A stretch of 64,000 bases of DNA from Oreocharis arfaki (lineage: Eukaryota; Chordata; Aves; Passeriformes; Paramythiidae): positions 62,001 to 126,000 of the forward strand of contig VZRR01007842.1 in NCBI GenBank assembly GCA_013398015.1, in the 5' to 3' direction. Of this stretch, positions 43,501 to 56,700 are shown piece after piece. The first letter of the stretch is position 1; every line of letters starts with the position of its first letter. Under the pieces are notes generated by a model. It was given only the letters and a program-made list of their open reading frames with translations, was not told where the DNA came from and did no database searches. A program made the translations under genes and the position numbers.

Positions 43501-46500
43501 TTTCGGGGTTTTTTGCTTAAATCCAATTGTGACATCTTTGACCCTGTTAAGAAGCTGAATGTTAACCCTGGAGGCAGGAAACGTGAGTGTATTTAGGTGC
43601 AGCATCTTTGACTTTAGGATGGTTTTGTACTTGCAGCAGTGGGGGAGCTTAGCTCAAAGACTAGAGGAGATTTAGCTGGAATGGGAAACGTGTTTGTAAA
43701 GCACATTCCAGCTAAGGGAATGCTGAAGAAAAATGACCTCTTATCTCACAGTGGCTGCAATTGTTTGTGGTTCATATACCTGGAGTGGTATATGCTGCCC
43801 TGGGGAATATATAGTGGAAGGCACTTTAGTTTTGAGCTACTGCATTTGATTCCCAATGTTACCTTAAAGCAGCCATCCCTCTCCCTCCCAACAAATAATA
43901 AAGTGTGCAATTCCTGTGTTGCCATGAGGTATTTGTGGCCACACAGACAAATAACATTCCAGCCCAAAGACCAGAAAGGCTCCTTGATCCATGTCCTGCC
44001 TGAATGATTGGAGCATGGTCTAGTATTTCATGAATGAGAAAGTTTTAGACTTTTATACGTGGCATGTGAGGTTGGAAGGAGTTGAACTTGAAAAAAATAG
44101 GCCTTGTAAGGACCAATGTTCAGGGAACCTGAACGAGCAGGGAAGTAAACACTGAGCCGTTTGATGGTGGTGGCAGTTTTTGAGTCAGGTGAAAACCACT
44201 GAGAACAGAAGCTGTTTGGGCTGTGGGTGTGTAATGAGGTACTGAATTCTCAGCCCAGTGGAATGAGACACTTGGTAGAACCCTTTTTATTTTTGTTGTT
44301 TATGGCAAAGTCATCTGCTTCTATGGTAGCAAGCAGTAAATAGTGATATAAAGTGATTAAAGTGACACACTGGCATGTGGTTGGAAGGTTTTATTCTTTG
44401 GTTTGAGTCATTTGTGCAAAATATGGTGGTGTGTTAAATTGAAAAATAGATTTTTAATTCTAAAGTTGCCCATTAGTGAGTTAGGGCACTGATTTGCTGA
44501 GGCTGACTCTGCAGGGCTTTTGTCACATAAATTTGTCTTTACATCCTGTTTGCACATACTGTCTCTGGCTACTCCACTCTGATGCAGCAGTGTCCACAAA
44601 GGCCCTTCTCAGGAGACTGAGCAGTGGGCCTAGCAAGAGATTTTACAGATGCTGATAGTTCTGAATATTTTTTAGCTAGTGTGATTGTGAATGGAGAAGA
44701 ACCTGCCAGCAGAAAGGAGGAACATATCAAATATATCCCAGACCCATTTAGAAAGTTGCTTTTTCTAAATTGGTTTATGAATTAAAATAAACATTTTGTA
44801 GTGTTTGAAAGAAAGGACATTCTTATTTTGCATAACAGCCTGAGACCACTCATTCATTTTCCTGCAGAAATAAACACGTATTAATTAAAAAAACTTTAGC
44901 ACAAGGTAGCAGTAAGCAGGACCAGCAAGCTGCATGTGTTTTGCACGTAGTTTTTGCACAGCAAAAAAAATGCATGTGTATACTGAGGAGGAAGAAGAAG
45001 AATATATATTTCCACCTTCCTCCAAATCCTTGGGCCAGACACAACTTCTATGTGCTACTGTCCAGCAAGAAAGCTGTAATGACTATTTCAGATTACTTCT
45101 TCCTTTTATTCAGTGGAGCACAGTTACAAAATAATGCCACAGCAATTCTTGCCTGAGTACCTCGTATGCTGAGCTCTCCTGGAGCCACAACTCATCTGAA
45201 TTCCTTCTTTGTCCCAGCATGACCATCCAGCTGCAGGCAAGAATTGGTGCATCCTTCCTATCAAGAAAGAAAGAACAAAAAAGAGGAAGCATGTTTCTCT
45301 GCTATTATACATCATTAATTGTTTTAGTAAAGTGCTGGAAATAAGTACATAAATCAGAAGGTGCAATCCATGCTCCCTTGGCAGTGCTGTGTGAACTGGC
45401 AAGGAGGTAGTATGATATTATATATGCCTTTTTAATGTTTTCTTTATGCATAGTACATTTAATAATTCTCATTATTACTCCAGACAAGTTTTTTTTTTTC
45501 CTTATCATATTAACACATAGTTAGTGGTCTCTTGCAGTTGGGATTTCTCATCACTCTTACTGTTACATTTGTATGTAACACTCTAAGCAGAACCACAGAC
45601 CTGGAGCAGACTGAAATGTAATGTATTCTGTGTCTGCACACCAAATTGGCACTGGTGAAATAGCATTTCAGAAGGTATAAGGTGGGGTACCTGATTGTCT
45701 CTGAGAAAAACTGAAACTTTAATCACATGAGGATATTTTTATGTGAGTATACTCCTTTCTGTCCACAAGCAAACACTAGAGAGCTGGCAGACAGAGATTT
45801 CATGAAGGTTTGGCACATTGTTTCAGGTGCTGTACAGTTTGCCTGTGGGAATACGCAGGTACATCATCCTATATTGGAGTTCCTGCTTTACTCCTTCCAG
45901 GAGTTTACAACTTCTCCTTGAGCACACCTGTGCTCCACAGAGGTTTATTCCAGGAGAGTTCAGGTGGCATTCACCTTATTGCAGTCTCCTTAGGACTTCC
46001 CTAGGGGACTGAATTTTTGTTTGTGCTCAAAAAACTCGTGAGTGTCCCTTAACCCAACCTGCCATCCCCCATCCCTGCTGGAACTTCTCCCTCTTGTGAA
46101 TGTGCTGACTGTTGGCACATTTCAAGGGGCCAGGAATTCACCACATTCCCCATAGATTTGTTGTCCTCTAAAGATATTTCTTGAACCCCTACATGTCTGA
46201 ACCTCAGAGCTTTTTGTTACGTTAAAACTCATTCTGTCATAAAATGTCATTAATTTAAATTTCTCAGCTGCAGAGGCTGAGAGGCTTCCTCAACTGAGTT
46301 GGGTAATTCTTACTAAGAAGACCTAAACCTTGAATGTTCTTTTCCTTGACAGGAATGCTAGTGTTTTTCTCCAGGTGTGTTTTAGATATGCCATCTGTGG
46401 AGAGCAGCAATGTGTTTATCATCAACAGTGAAAATACTGACCTGGAAAGGACTTTTTTTTTTTTAAACATATGCATTGATATAGATATGAGGAAAGCAAA

Positions 46501-49500
46501 TACCCCACAGCTGCTCCGCCTGCAGGGCTTTTCTGAATAGCAGAGTGGATCAGAGGATGTTTTTATTTCCTTGTGAAGAGGAAAAATTCATCACTTTATA
46601 AATCACAGCAAAAACAAATCAAACCAAGACCAGGAGCTTTTTAATAATAATGCATTTCTTATGGCTATCCTCAGTATAGGTCTCAGCAGTGGATGCTGCA
46701 CACAGCTAAGAAGAATGAAATAAAACCTGCCCCTAACACTGGTTGTCATTTAGCATTAAGGAATTAACTGGAGTACGAGACTCTAACATCCCAAGCACTG
46801 ATGTGTTTAGAATCTGAGAGCTAAGTCTGTATTTTATAGCTTGAGTTCATCTGAACTGTGAAGTGGTATTATGAAATAATTTTTTCCTTTCTTCAGAATT
46901 CCAGAACATGTTGGGTAGTTTTATTTTTCTCATCTGTTGTGTGCTGTGGCTGGGTCGTTGGTGCACTTTGTTGAGTTGTTAGCAACACATGTCTTCTGTA
47001 CAGTATCACTATTTGAACACCTTTTTTGGTTGATGAATAAAGGAGAAGCTCTCACTCACCTTCTGTGGAATGTGTTGGCTTCTATCCTGATGAATGTTAC
47101 TGTAAGGTGTAATCATTTATTTTAACTGTGTTGAGAGACTTTCAGAGTCATTATATGATCTTGTTACAAGCTGGTAAATTCGTATTGTATATCAAGGGAC
47201 GAAAGTTAGTGCTGAGATCACTAAATAACACGTACTTTCAATAGAGCTTTAAAAAATTCTGGCCCATGAATTTTTTTTGTGATTAGAACTCGATCATCTA
47301 TTAACAAGTCAGTGCATGACTAGGGAATAGATCCAAGTGCTTCCTAAAATGGAGAATTGTTGGCGGGGTGCAACAGTGAGCAGTAAACAGGGTATAAAAA
47401 GCTTTGAGTAGTAGAGAAAAGGATTAAGAAAAAGAGAAAGTTTTGTATTACCTCAGAATGAACTGAGTCATGCAGTTGCTTGGTGCAGACATGAAGTTAT
47501 TAGCAAGGGAAGAAAACACATCACGATATTTTATTGTCTCTTCTTTAGTTGTTAGGCCTGCAAGAATAAAACCAAATATATGTGTATGGGTATTTCTTTG
47601 TTTCTGGTTTTCTTTGCTAACATTACATGCCTAGACGTGGTGTGATAGAGAAAGCTATTTTAATTGTTTTAGCAATAGTTAATAATGCAAATTGATGTTG
47701 TGCTGCCACTACCTTGACCCTTTCATACACATGGGTTGTACTGTTCGGATATCCAAGTATACAATCGCAGTGTGTTCTCTTCAAGTGTTACCTTTTCTTT
47801 TCCTTTCTGTTTTTCCAGGTTGACTTCGAACAACTGCAGGAAAACTTGTGTCAGATGGAAAGACGGTGCAAAGCATCATGGGATCACCTTAAGGCTATAG
47901 CAAAGCATGAAATGAAACCAAGCCTAAAGCAAAAAATGTCTGAGTTTCTTAAAGATTGTGCAGAAAGAATCATAATCCTGAAGATTGTTCATAGAAGAAT
48001 AATTAACAGGTACAGAATTATGTTGGTGACAGAAATACCTTGATAGTAAATGACTTGATAAAATCATAAGTTATGACATCATAAACGTGTTTTGTAAGTG
48101 TTTAATGCCCATCCCTGCAAGGACTGTTGCCGGGTTGTATGTGGTACATACTTTGTTATAGTCTTCATTGAAGAAAGATCCCCAATCCAGAGATTTCTAT
48201 ATTTTTGACTAGAAAAACCAATCATCCAGGCAATCATTTATTGCCAAGGTACAATAGCTGAGTCTTTTGCCTCCTAGTTCCCAAAAGCTAGCATCTTTAT
48301 AGTTAAGTTGATAGATTTTCTGTTTGCCCTTGGATTTTTTTTAGGGGGGCTTGGCTTGCTGTCTGATAAACAAGAACAGACTGTAGCAAAAAAGAGAAGT
48401 TTTACTGACAGATTTGTCATATGCAGAAGCTGAAAGCAGTCTTGTACAATGAGTTCTTTTGTAGGCAGCACCACTCCTATTTGCAAGATCTACGACTATG
48501 TGTTTTATGCTTATACAGATGAAGGCAGAACTAAAATTCCTCTCATTAGGATTTGCAGTTGGGTTTAACGAAATTGTGAGAGATTTTCCAGCTTCTGGAT
48601 AATTTCCAAATTGCTGTGGTCGAAATTAAGAACGAGATTCCAAATGATCCCAAATTTGTGGGTATACACTTGAGGGGTTGGTTCAGCTCTTCTTCTGTTT
48701 TTGTAATGAGTTAGGGTTTGTGCCCTAAGTAAGCAGAAATCCCGATTGCAGTGGAAGGGAAGTGAATTCATTAGTTTCCTGTTGTGTTTATCATATGCAT
48801 TGTACAAGTAAGAAAAAAAACAGCCTTCTCCTCTGATATCCTGCAACTGCTACTATAGCTCTTAAAAATGTTTTCATATACTTGCATCTCTCTAGGATTG
48901 GGAAGACTTTTTGTCCTCAGGGCTGTAGATGCAGTTTAAAGGAATTCCCATACGTTTTTACACATTCAGTGTGCTGCTGTAAATCATGCAGTATAGAAGC
49001 AATAGTAAAAATTGCAAATAGTGCAAAAGCTCTGAATGCCACAAAAGCAGTAAAACTGAATTGAGAGTGTCCCAAACTAATGCACTTGGTAGATAATATA
49101 ATTTTATGGTCAGTTTTGTGAACCAGAAATTCTTTCCTTCTTGTGTTTGCTAGCCTGTAAATCTGCATTCTTCTTGTCTAGACTTTGCCCAATATCCTAA
49201 CAGCCTCTTTGAAGTTGCTTAATACAAATAAATAGAATTGAAACTTAATAAATATTTTTTCTATAACTGAAACGAAATTGGTCATTCACGTGCCAAATTA
49301 GTCATATAAAGTGATGGAGTTCCATAAACATCTTATCTCCTGCATCAGCCTGGGAAAGTAGACTGGGATGAAGTTATCATAGGCTAGACTTTCATGGTTT
49401 TAATTATAAAACATACCAATGTTATGCAAAGCATCCATGAAAATTCTGTAGCACAGAGGAAATGATGGGAGCTAGTAAAGTAATAAATGGATTCAGTGAA

Positions 49501-52500
49501 ATATAGGGTTGCTGGTTTTTTTTTTTCCCGGAGACCATCAATAAAGATTTTTTCCCTTTACATTTATAAACTCGTTGTTTTCCAGGTTTCACTCATTTTT
49601 GTTATTTATGGGCCATCCTCCCTACGCAATACGTGAAGTCAACATCAATAAGTTCTGCAAAATTATTAGTGAATTTGCTCTGGAATACCGCACCACCAGG
49701 GAACGAGTTTTGCAGCAGAAACAGAAACGAGCTAACCACAGGGAAAGAAACAAGACCAGAGGGAAAATGATAACAGATGTAAGTGGCAAATGGTATCTCC
49801 CATAGCATGGATTTTTAAAACTTTCTCTCTTTGAATGTGGTGTATGAACTGTTGTCGCTCTTTTTTTTATTCTTAGAGGTCCTTCTACTGTAAGTAACAA
49901 ACTCTCTTCTGTTAGAAGACAAAACTTGCAAGTCTTTGATTGTGTATATATTTTCTGCTTCATGCAAATGTATAGGATGAGAACAAACTGAAATTAACCA
50001 TCCAAAAAGAGCTTCTCTGTGTGTCGCACAGACAGTGTCCAGAATATCTAGAAGACATCACAAGCCAGGTGTACCTGATCAGCCAAGAATATGAAAAAGA
50101 AAAGAAAACCTTGAAGTTAGACTCCTAATTGAGAACATGATTTAGATGATGAATCATTGTAGCCATTTAAGTCATTGCAACCAAATTTTAATGGGTTTTT
50201 TCCTCCGTCTTTGAATATTCTAATATAGTCTTGAGCCTTGATATTTTATCTATTTTTATGTCTGTGTATATATATATATACACATATACATATATTGCAT
50301 GTGCATGCACAACAATTTTCTTCTTAACTTTAAAGCACAGACCAGCCAATTTTATGGCAACAGTCTGCTTTGGGATTCTGAAAAGATGGACAAATTTATG
50401 TCCTCAGTAGATGTTACTCTGCAAACTTTTTGACTGTAATAGAATAAATTAAAAAAAATATTAGTTTTCTCAGCATAGTAAGTTTTAAAATCCCCTTGAA
50501 TTTTTCTATCTTTTTTTTTAGTTGGTGTAGTTTGACTCAATCCAAATAAAGTTTTAAAAAGTGCCAGTACTTAATAAAAGTTTCCAGCTGTCTCAAAATC
50601 CAAATCTGGAGTCTCAATTAGATGCAAGTGTTTCATTGTATATGAAGCTACCCCTGCCTTTGGCATGAAAAGCCCTAAGCTGATTACAGTTTTATGGCTC
50701 AGGCAACATGGATCAATACAAATAAATAAATAAATAAATAAATAAAATATATTTATGTATTGAGACTGACATGAATTGAGATTGTATTTAAGTCATTGAC
50801 TCACAATCATTTGTAGATCTTTCCTGGCAATATCCTCTTTACATTTGGAAACCTGCCTCATCTAGAGAAAATGTTAAACCTGTATTATTATCAAAGGATT
50901 TTTTCTTTTGGTCTAGTCTCAGGTTAAGGAAGAGACTCTGATTTTATACGAAGGATATAATACAGTCATACAAATTTTCAAAACTACCACTGGAGAAGTG
51001 AGATCACTTTCTGCAATTGCTTCTTGGTTTTCCTGATGTATTCTAAAGGAGCCAAAAGACAGCATTAACCAAAGAGTTTTGTAAATTAAAATTTTCATTC
51101 CTTCACATAGCTTTGACACTTTTTACTAGTTTAAGGAAGACTGAGATGTAAAGGAGTTGCAGTTTTCCTACTGTGTTTCTACCGTATGATGTAGTGTTTC
51201 TGTATTATCTGTCCAGAATAACTGCTGAGGCAGAACGGAAAGCTTCTCTATATCCTGTTCTTGCAGAAAATGCAAGAGGGAAAGGAGTTCTGGTGACTGG
51301 CAGCTGAGTTCAGGAAGCAGAGAAATGGGACCCTTTCAAACCAGAAAAAGGCTTAGGCTTGGCAGTGAGTCAGCAAGGGGCAGAACCAGGGACAATGGTT
51401 GTTTCCTGAAAATGGAGGAAAGGAGGCATCAAGGCCTTTCCCAGAACAAAAGTGTTTTTGGAAGAAGATCTCTTGTTAAGCTCAAGATGGTGTTGAGATT
51501 TGGCAAGAATTAAATGCCATCTGAGAGCTAGTGTTACACCAGAAAATATCTTGCAGATCTTAAGAAAGGGAGCATATTTTGCCTATCGGTAATTTATAAT
51601 TATAGAACAGTCCTATTAGCTTGAAACCAGAAAGCCTGCAGGAGTAAAAACCAACAGTCTTTAAAATTGCCCTTACAGGAATGTTCTTTAAGGGAGTTAT
51701 TAATGTGGCTGCATAATTGTTTCAGAACTTGCTAAATCTGTAATATGGCCTCGTTTACCTTTTATTTGAACTGCAGTATATATGGTAAAACAGAATTGAA
51801 GTTGCATCAGACTATTTGTCACGGCTTCCTCAGACAACTTCAAAGTTACTTCTACCTCAAAACAAGTTTCAAAGTCAGCAGGATGGAAGATATTTATGTG
51901 TGAAGAATGATGAAAACGTGGAATTTTATTGTAGTTTTGTTTTGGCTGTGGTTTGTATCTGGTCTTGATTTTCTTAGTGTTTTATATTTGAAGGCTTGGA
52001 AAGGGGAGATAGATCAGTAATGCATTGACAGTGATTCACTAGTTACAAAGTACTGATAGAAGAAAGTTGGGATCCTGACATTGGAATGAAATTCTTTGTA
52101 GAAAGTGATTATAATATGCAGTAGTCATATGGAATTTTACTTTCTTCTTTTGGTGACCTGAAAGTATTGTGCAGTTATTTGAAATTTACCTCCCTGTCTT
52201 TTTGAAAATTTCCTCCGGGTCTCATTTTTATCACCTCACAGTATAGTGCTTTTAGGCAAATGAAGAGGGATTTTAGCAAAAGTGGGAAAGGAATAAACCA
52301 GAACCAACCCAGTTCTTAAGGAGAAGGCCTGTATCTCTTAAACCTTGTCCCCCCTGCAGACTTGGAAGGCAAAGAGGTGCTGGCTCATTGCGTGGAGAGT
52401 CTGCTGGCTCCTTGCACGGAGAACTTGCATCAGCTTCAACAACTACTCACATGGAGCAGGGCTGAGGAGCACAATGGGGAATATTTCCAGTCTTTCTTTC

Positions 52501-53720
52501 AGCCTTTTACCACAGATATCTTTGTGTTTATATGTTCTTTAATAGCTGAAGTGGACTAGGCACTGTCAGTTTAAATCTTGGTGAATGTTGTCTGGAGGAG
52601 AGGGGTAAGGAGATAAAAAGAGAAGAGCGCATTGCCGCAGTTTCACAGGGAGAATTGCCTAGTCTCTGTAACCTTGTGTCTGGCTTTAGCCAATGATAGC
52701 ACTCATTTCAGGCACTCTAAAAATAACAAGCAAGCAAAATAGGGAAGAAATGCAATTATAGGTAAAAGTCTGAGCTTTTAAATGATTTTTAATAATGGTA
52801 GGTAATATAAGCATCTGTCTCCCAGATTTATGAAGCTCTGCTTTTCATGATACTTAAGAGTTTCAATTCCAAAATTGCTATGTAATAGACATAATATTTT
52901 GAAATAGCAAATCCACTGCACGGAAGTGCTAGCCTAAAGGAAAAATGTGAGGGGCAGGAGGAAGGGAAGGAGGGAGATCTCAAACTGTCCTGCAATTTCC
53001 AATATTGAATGATGGAAGAATCAAGTGGCCTTTTTTCCTTAAAATTACCATCTTGTATCTGAAAGTGGTATTCAGTATAGCAATATTCTTTCACTGCTTT
53101 TTGGTAGTACTACATGTTAAAAAATTCCTAATTTATTGCTATTTCTCAGTGTTTTTATAATGATGAAATAAAGAAGGAAATACAAGGCAGAATGCACACA
53201 CTGGGGTGCAAGCAGATTCCCTTGTGAAACATAAGGTTGATTTATTTATTTTGCTGCTTTTACTCCTGTTCTCAGTATTTGCTGGAGGCAAATGGCTCTT
53301 CAGACATGGAAATATGAAGGAGGTGGTGAACTATTCCTCCCGTGCACTAGAGTAGCTTTGGGTGTAGGACAGTGGTTCTAGGGGTGAGTGCTCTCCCTGT
53401 GGAGCAGGAGGGAGAGAAATGGTAATGCCCAGGTACTGGAGATGAGCGAAGTCAAGCAGAGAGGTGTACATTGCCCTTAAAGTGAGTCCACAGCAAATCA
53501 CTTCTGGCTAGATTAAATGGGCAGGAGGGCCGGCATCTGGGACTTTACCCTTTAAAAATCTAGCTTGATATAAAGTAATAATATAATATACTTTTGTTTG
53601 GAGTCTTTGTAATGTGTGTTCTTTGGTATTTTAACTTTCTCTGACTGCCTTTTCGTATTGTTTAGCTTAATTTGCTCTCCTGCTGCCCTTTACTTACTAG
53701 TTGGATGCACAGAATGATGT

Positions 53721-53763
<43 letters not shown>

Positions 53764-56700
53764 GGATAGATGGAATTAGAATACAAGAATGTTTGTACTT
53801 CCTATTCTTCTTTCTGTTTCTTTCTCATGACAAAAAGTGAACAGTGGTCCTCTTCAGAAAAATTGCTTTATGGAGTGACTCCCTGCCCCCCAGGGGATGG
53901 AAAAAAGACAAACAGATAATATTAATGCAAAGGGAACATACCTGCCATGGTCCCTCTGCAAAACACACTGCCTGTGTTTCTGTCAGTACCACTGTGTCCA
54001 AATTAAAATAAGCATCTCACTCTTTGAATAAAACATACCCTTAAAAAGTAATGTTAATGTGCTGCTCAGCAGTCACAGCTAATCTTCTTATGGAGATTGT
54101 GCTGAAACTAAACTGAGGGCCAAAGTAAATCAGGCTTTCATTTTTAATGATGAATGTTTCTGGAACAGAATGTATCAATCCCAGACAGAAATCAGAGCTG
54201 AGATGGAGATAAGGTCAAAAATATGTATTAGTAACACTAAGGAGGGGAATACTATTGGTGGGATGCTTCTTCTAAAAAAAACAAAACAAACCCACAAATT
54301 TAAAAAAATGCATAAAATTTCTGGACTATGTTTGCACTTTATAAACAATCAAACTGGAAATTATGGAAACAAGGAGCCCAGATATTTGAGAAGCCATGTT
54401 TTACTTTCAGAAACTTCCATGTGGGGCATCTTCTAACCCAAGGAAGAATTCCCCATGCATTTGGGAACAGAGATCTAAAAAGTTTGCTAATTCCCTGTAA
54501 ATCCCCAAATTGAAGAATACTCCATATCCCACAGTATTTTTGTATGTCTGTGCATTTAATGTAGTGCAACTGTCAAGATAGTTTTACATGCCTGCTGTCA
54601 CAGAGGGTGAAAGCCCTGAATGACAGTGGATAATTACATCTCTCTGATTTCCAGGATCAGGTATCAGGCAGCTACTGACGAACTTTATGCATTTCTTGAA
54701 AGACTACCCAACATTTTATTTGAGTGCTCTGTTGAACTGGAAGTTGAAAAGCCCCAGCTTAAAAAAGGAATTAAAACAAACACTTAACTGTAGAGAAAAG
54801 GAATTGCCAAGAAGTTGACCTCTGCACTGAGAGAAACAACATCCAGGACCTCCCTGTGCTGCACAGAGCTGGAAAAAGGAGAGGGAGTCCTTCCTAGTGT
54901 TGTCAGTTTCCACGGGGTAAAAAGTGGGCAAACAACTGTGTGACTCAAGGGAGAGAAATGGGATGGGTTAGGGGTAGTTTCAGTTCATTATTTCTGCAAG
55001 AAAAATCAGGAAATTTCTGCATACCCTTCTGACAGTGACAGTCTGCTCTACATACAGTCAGCTAAAAAAAAAAAAGAGCAAGCTGATTGTCTAAGGAATG
55101 AATTCCTTATATGTGTTCTATTTTTATGTCCTCCTATTGCATAAACAGTACCATGGTTACCTCTTACTCTGCCATGGTGTGATGGTGCTGTCTGTCCTAA
55201 ATCTTGCTGTTTGTCCTTCTCCACCTTGTCCTTTGTTTCCAGTGGCAGACGGATGAAGAAGAGGATGTTGAGGTATGGTTCTCTGAAAAAGCATGTCATC
55301 CCATGTCTCCTGTGTGCTGTGACATCTAATTTCTAACTCTGATAGTATGGACTGCTTGACTCCATCTGCTCAACTGGAACTATGAACCATTACATTTTTC
55401 TCATACCTTTTTGTCTCAATCATAAGAATGCCTTTTTACAGTTAGCTTTAACCATATGCATACCTGTCCTCTTGAATAAGGATATCCTTATCTGAGGCCT
55501 CAATAATTTTAAGTTTCCTCGTTTCTTTTCCTTTCTGTCTGTAATATACTACAAAGTATCCCCATTATCCAAAACATCAGTGGTCTAAATGTTGTGGGGA
55601 TCGTAGGTTACCTTGGGCTATGGATTACCAGGATAATTTCCTGCTCATTAAGCTGTATAACCTCACATAGTATTATTTTATAAAGTGTTCGAAAGCATCA
55701 GTGTATAGGGATGTTAAGCAAATCTTTTTTTTTTGCCTTGCTGTATAAATTGAGAATGAGACACTTCAGTCATCATAGAGGTGAGCCATGGAGTAGTTCA
55801 TGTATCCATCACAAAGTGCTCCCAAAGGTGATGTTCTAGCTATATTCATAATAAAATAGTTTATTGACTTGGGGAGCATCTTTTTTGCAATGCATTTTTT
55901 GTTCAGCATTAGAGCTTTCTTCAATTTGCTTCATTGTTTATTCAAACGTAAACAATGTGGCTTAATGCTCGCTGTTTCTTTGTGGTGGTCATTTGCTCAA
56001 CAGGCTGGGTTTGGGCAGCAATTTGTGGCAACACCTGAAAATTAAATAAAACTTTTATCTCTAGAGCTTCACGCCCAGTGATGGTTTGTGCTGTGTAGCT
56101 TGGGGCACAGAAAGAAAATTACATGAATTTGCCTGTTTATGCCAACATGTAACTAACCCGTGTGAATAGGAACTAACAGTTATGTGAAGACTTTATCCTT
56201 TGGGATTTTTTTGAGATTGTATTGATGCTGAACAACCCACTTTGTATAAGAGAGTAGGCTTAATGCAAAAATGGCATGCGTTTTCATAGGAGTTTTTCTC
56301 TAATATTTTTCTATCTCTTAATTTCACGTGTGAAACTCTAGCACTTGCATACTTTTCGCATCAAAATGTTGCAAGCTAATATTTTAACAAGAAAACAAAC
56401 TTCTCGCTGTCAAAATTAGGTCTCGTACTGGTATATTTAGCTCAGGGCCTTGTATGGATTATTGTTTTGCTACTCAGTTAACTTGCTATCTTACCCCAAA
56501 AAGTCACTATGTTAAAATAGAATCATCTTATCGTTAGTTTCCAGATTAAACATTTTCAATTTGTGGTCTTGACGTGGAGACTTGATCAAAGCTCTGAAAG
56601 TAGGGCCCAGTCTTTTCTTTCGATTTACCGTTCTCTGACAGAAGGGCTTTGCAGGTTTGCATCCCTTTGGCTGACTGTTATTCAGACAATTATTCAAGCA

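Larger units (their letters stand above)
37363..47818 (+). other. FHOD3: FHOD3 intron, 10.5 kb
   Basis: Largest intron in the window. Holds a CR1 fragment in reverse (37845-38038) and an older, longer CR1-like segment in reverse (38808-39600). The remainder up to 47818 contains only short chance ORFs (up to 122 codons), T-rich stretches around 40060-40400 and no confident element. Confidence 0.8.
50581..55248 (+). other. FHOD3: FHOD3 intron between candidate terminal exon and micro-exon
   Basis: Contains an AAAT simple repeat (50720-50746) and the GATA microsatellite (53721-53773). Two overlapping open frames at 52345-52559 follow a ccccctgcag but lack a donor. The pyrimidine tract at 55206-55240 serves the micro-exon. 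Confidence 0.8.

Noticed and set aside
52345..52559. Two overlapping open frames after a ccccctgcag acceptor-like site, one starting LEGKEVLAHC
   Set aside because: One frame fits phase 0 but looks non-protein-like. The more protein-like frame is out of phase with 49778. No donor and no nearby polyadenylation signal.
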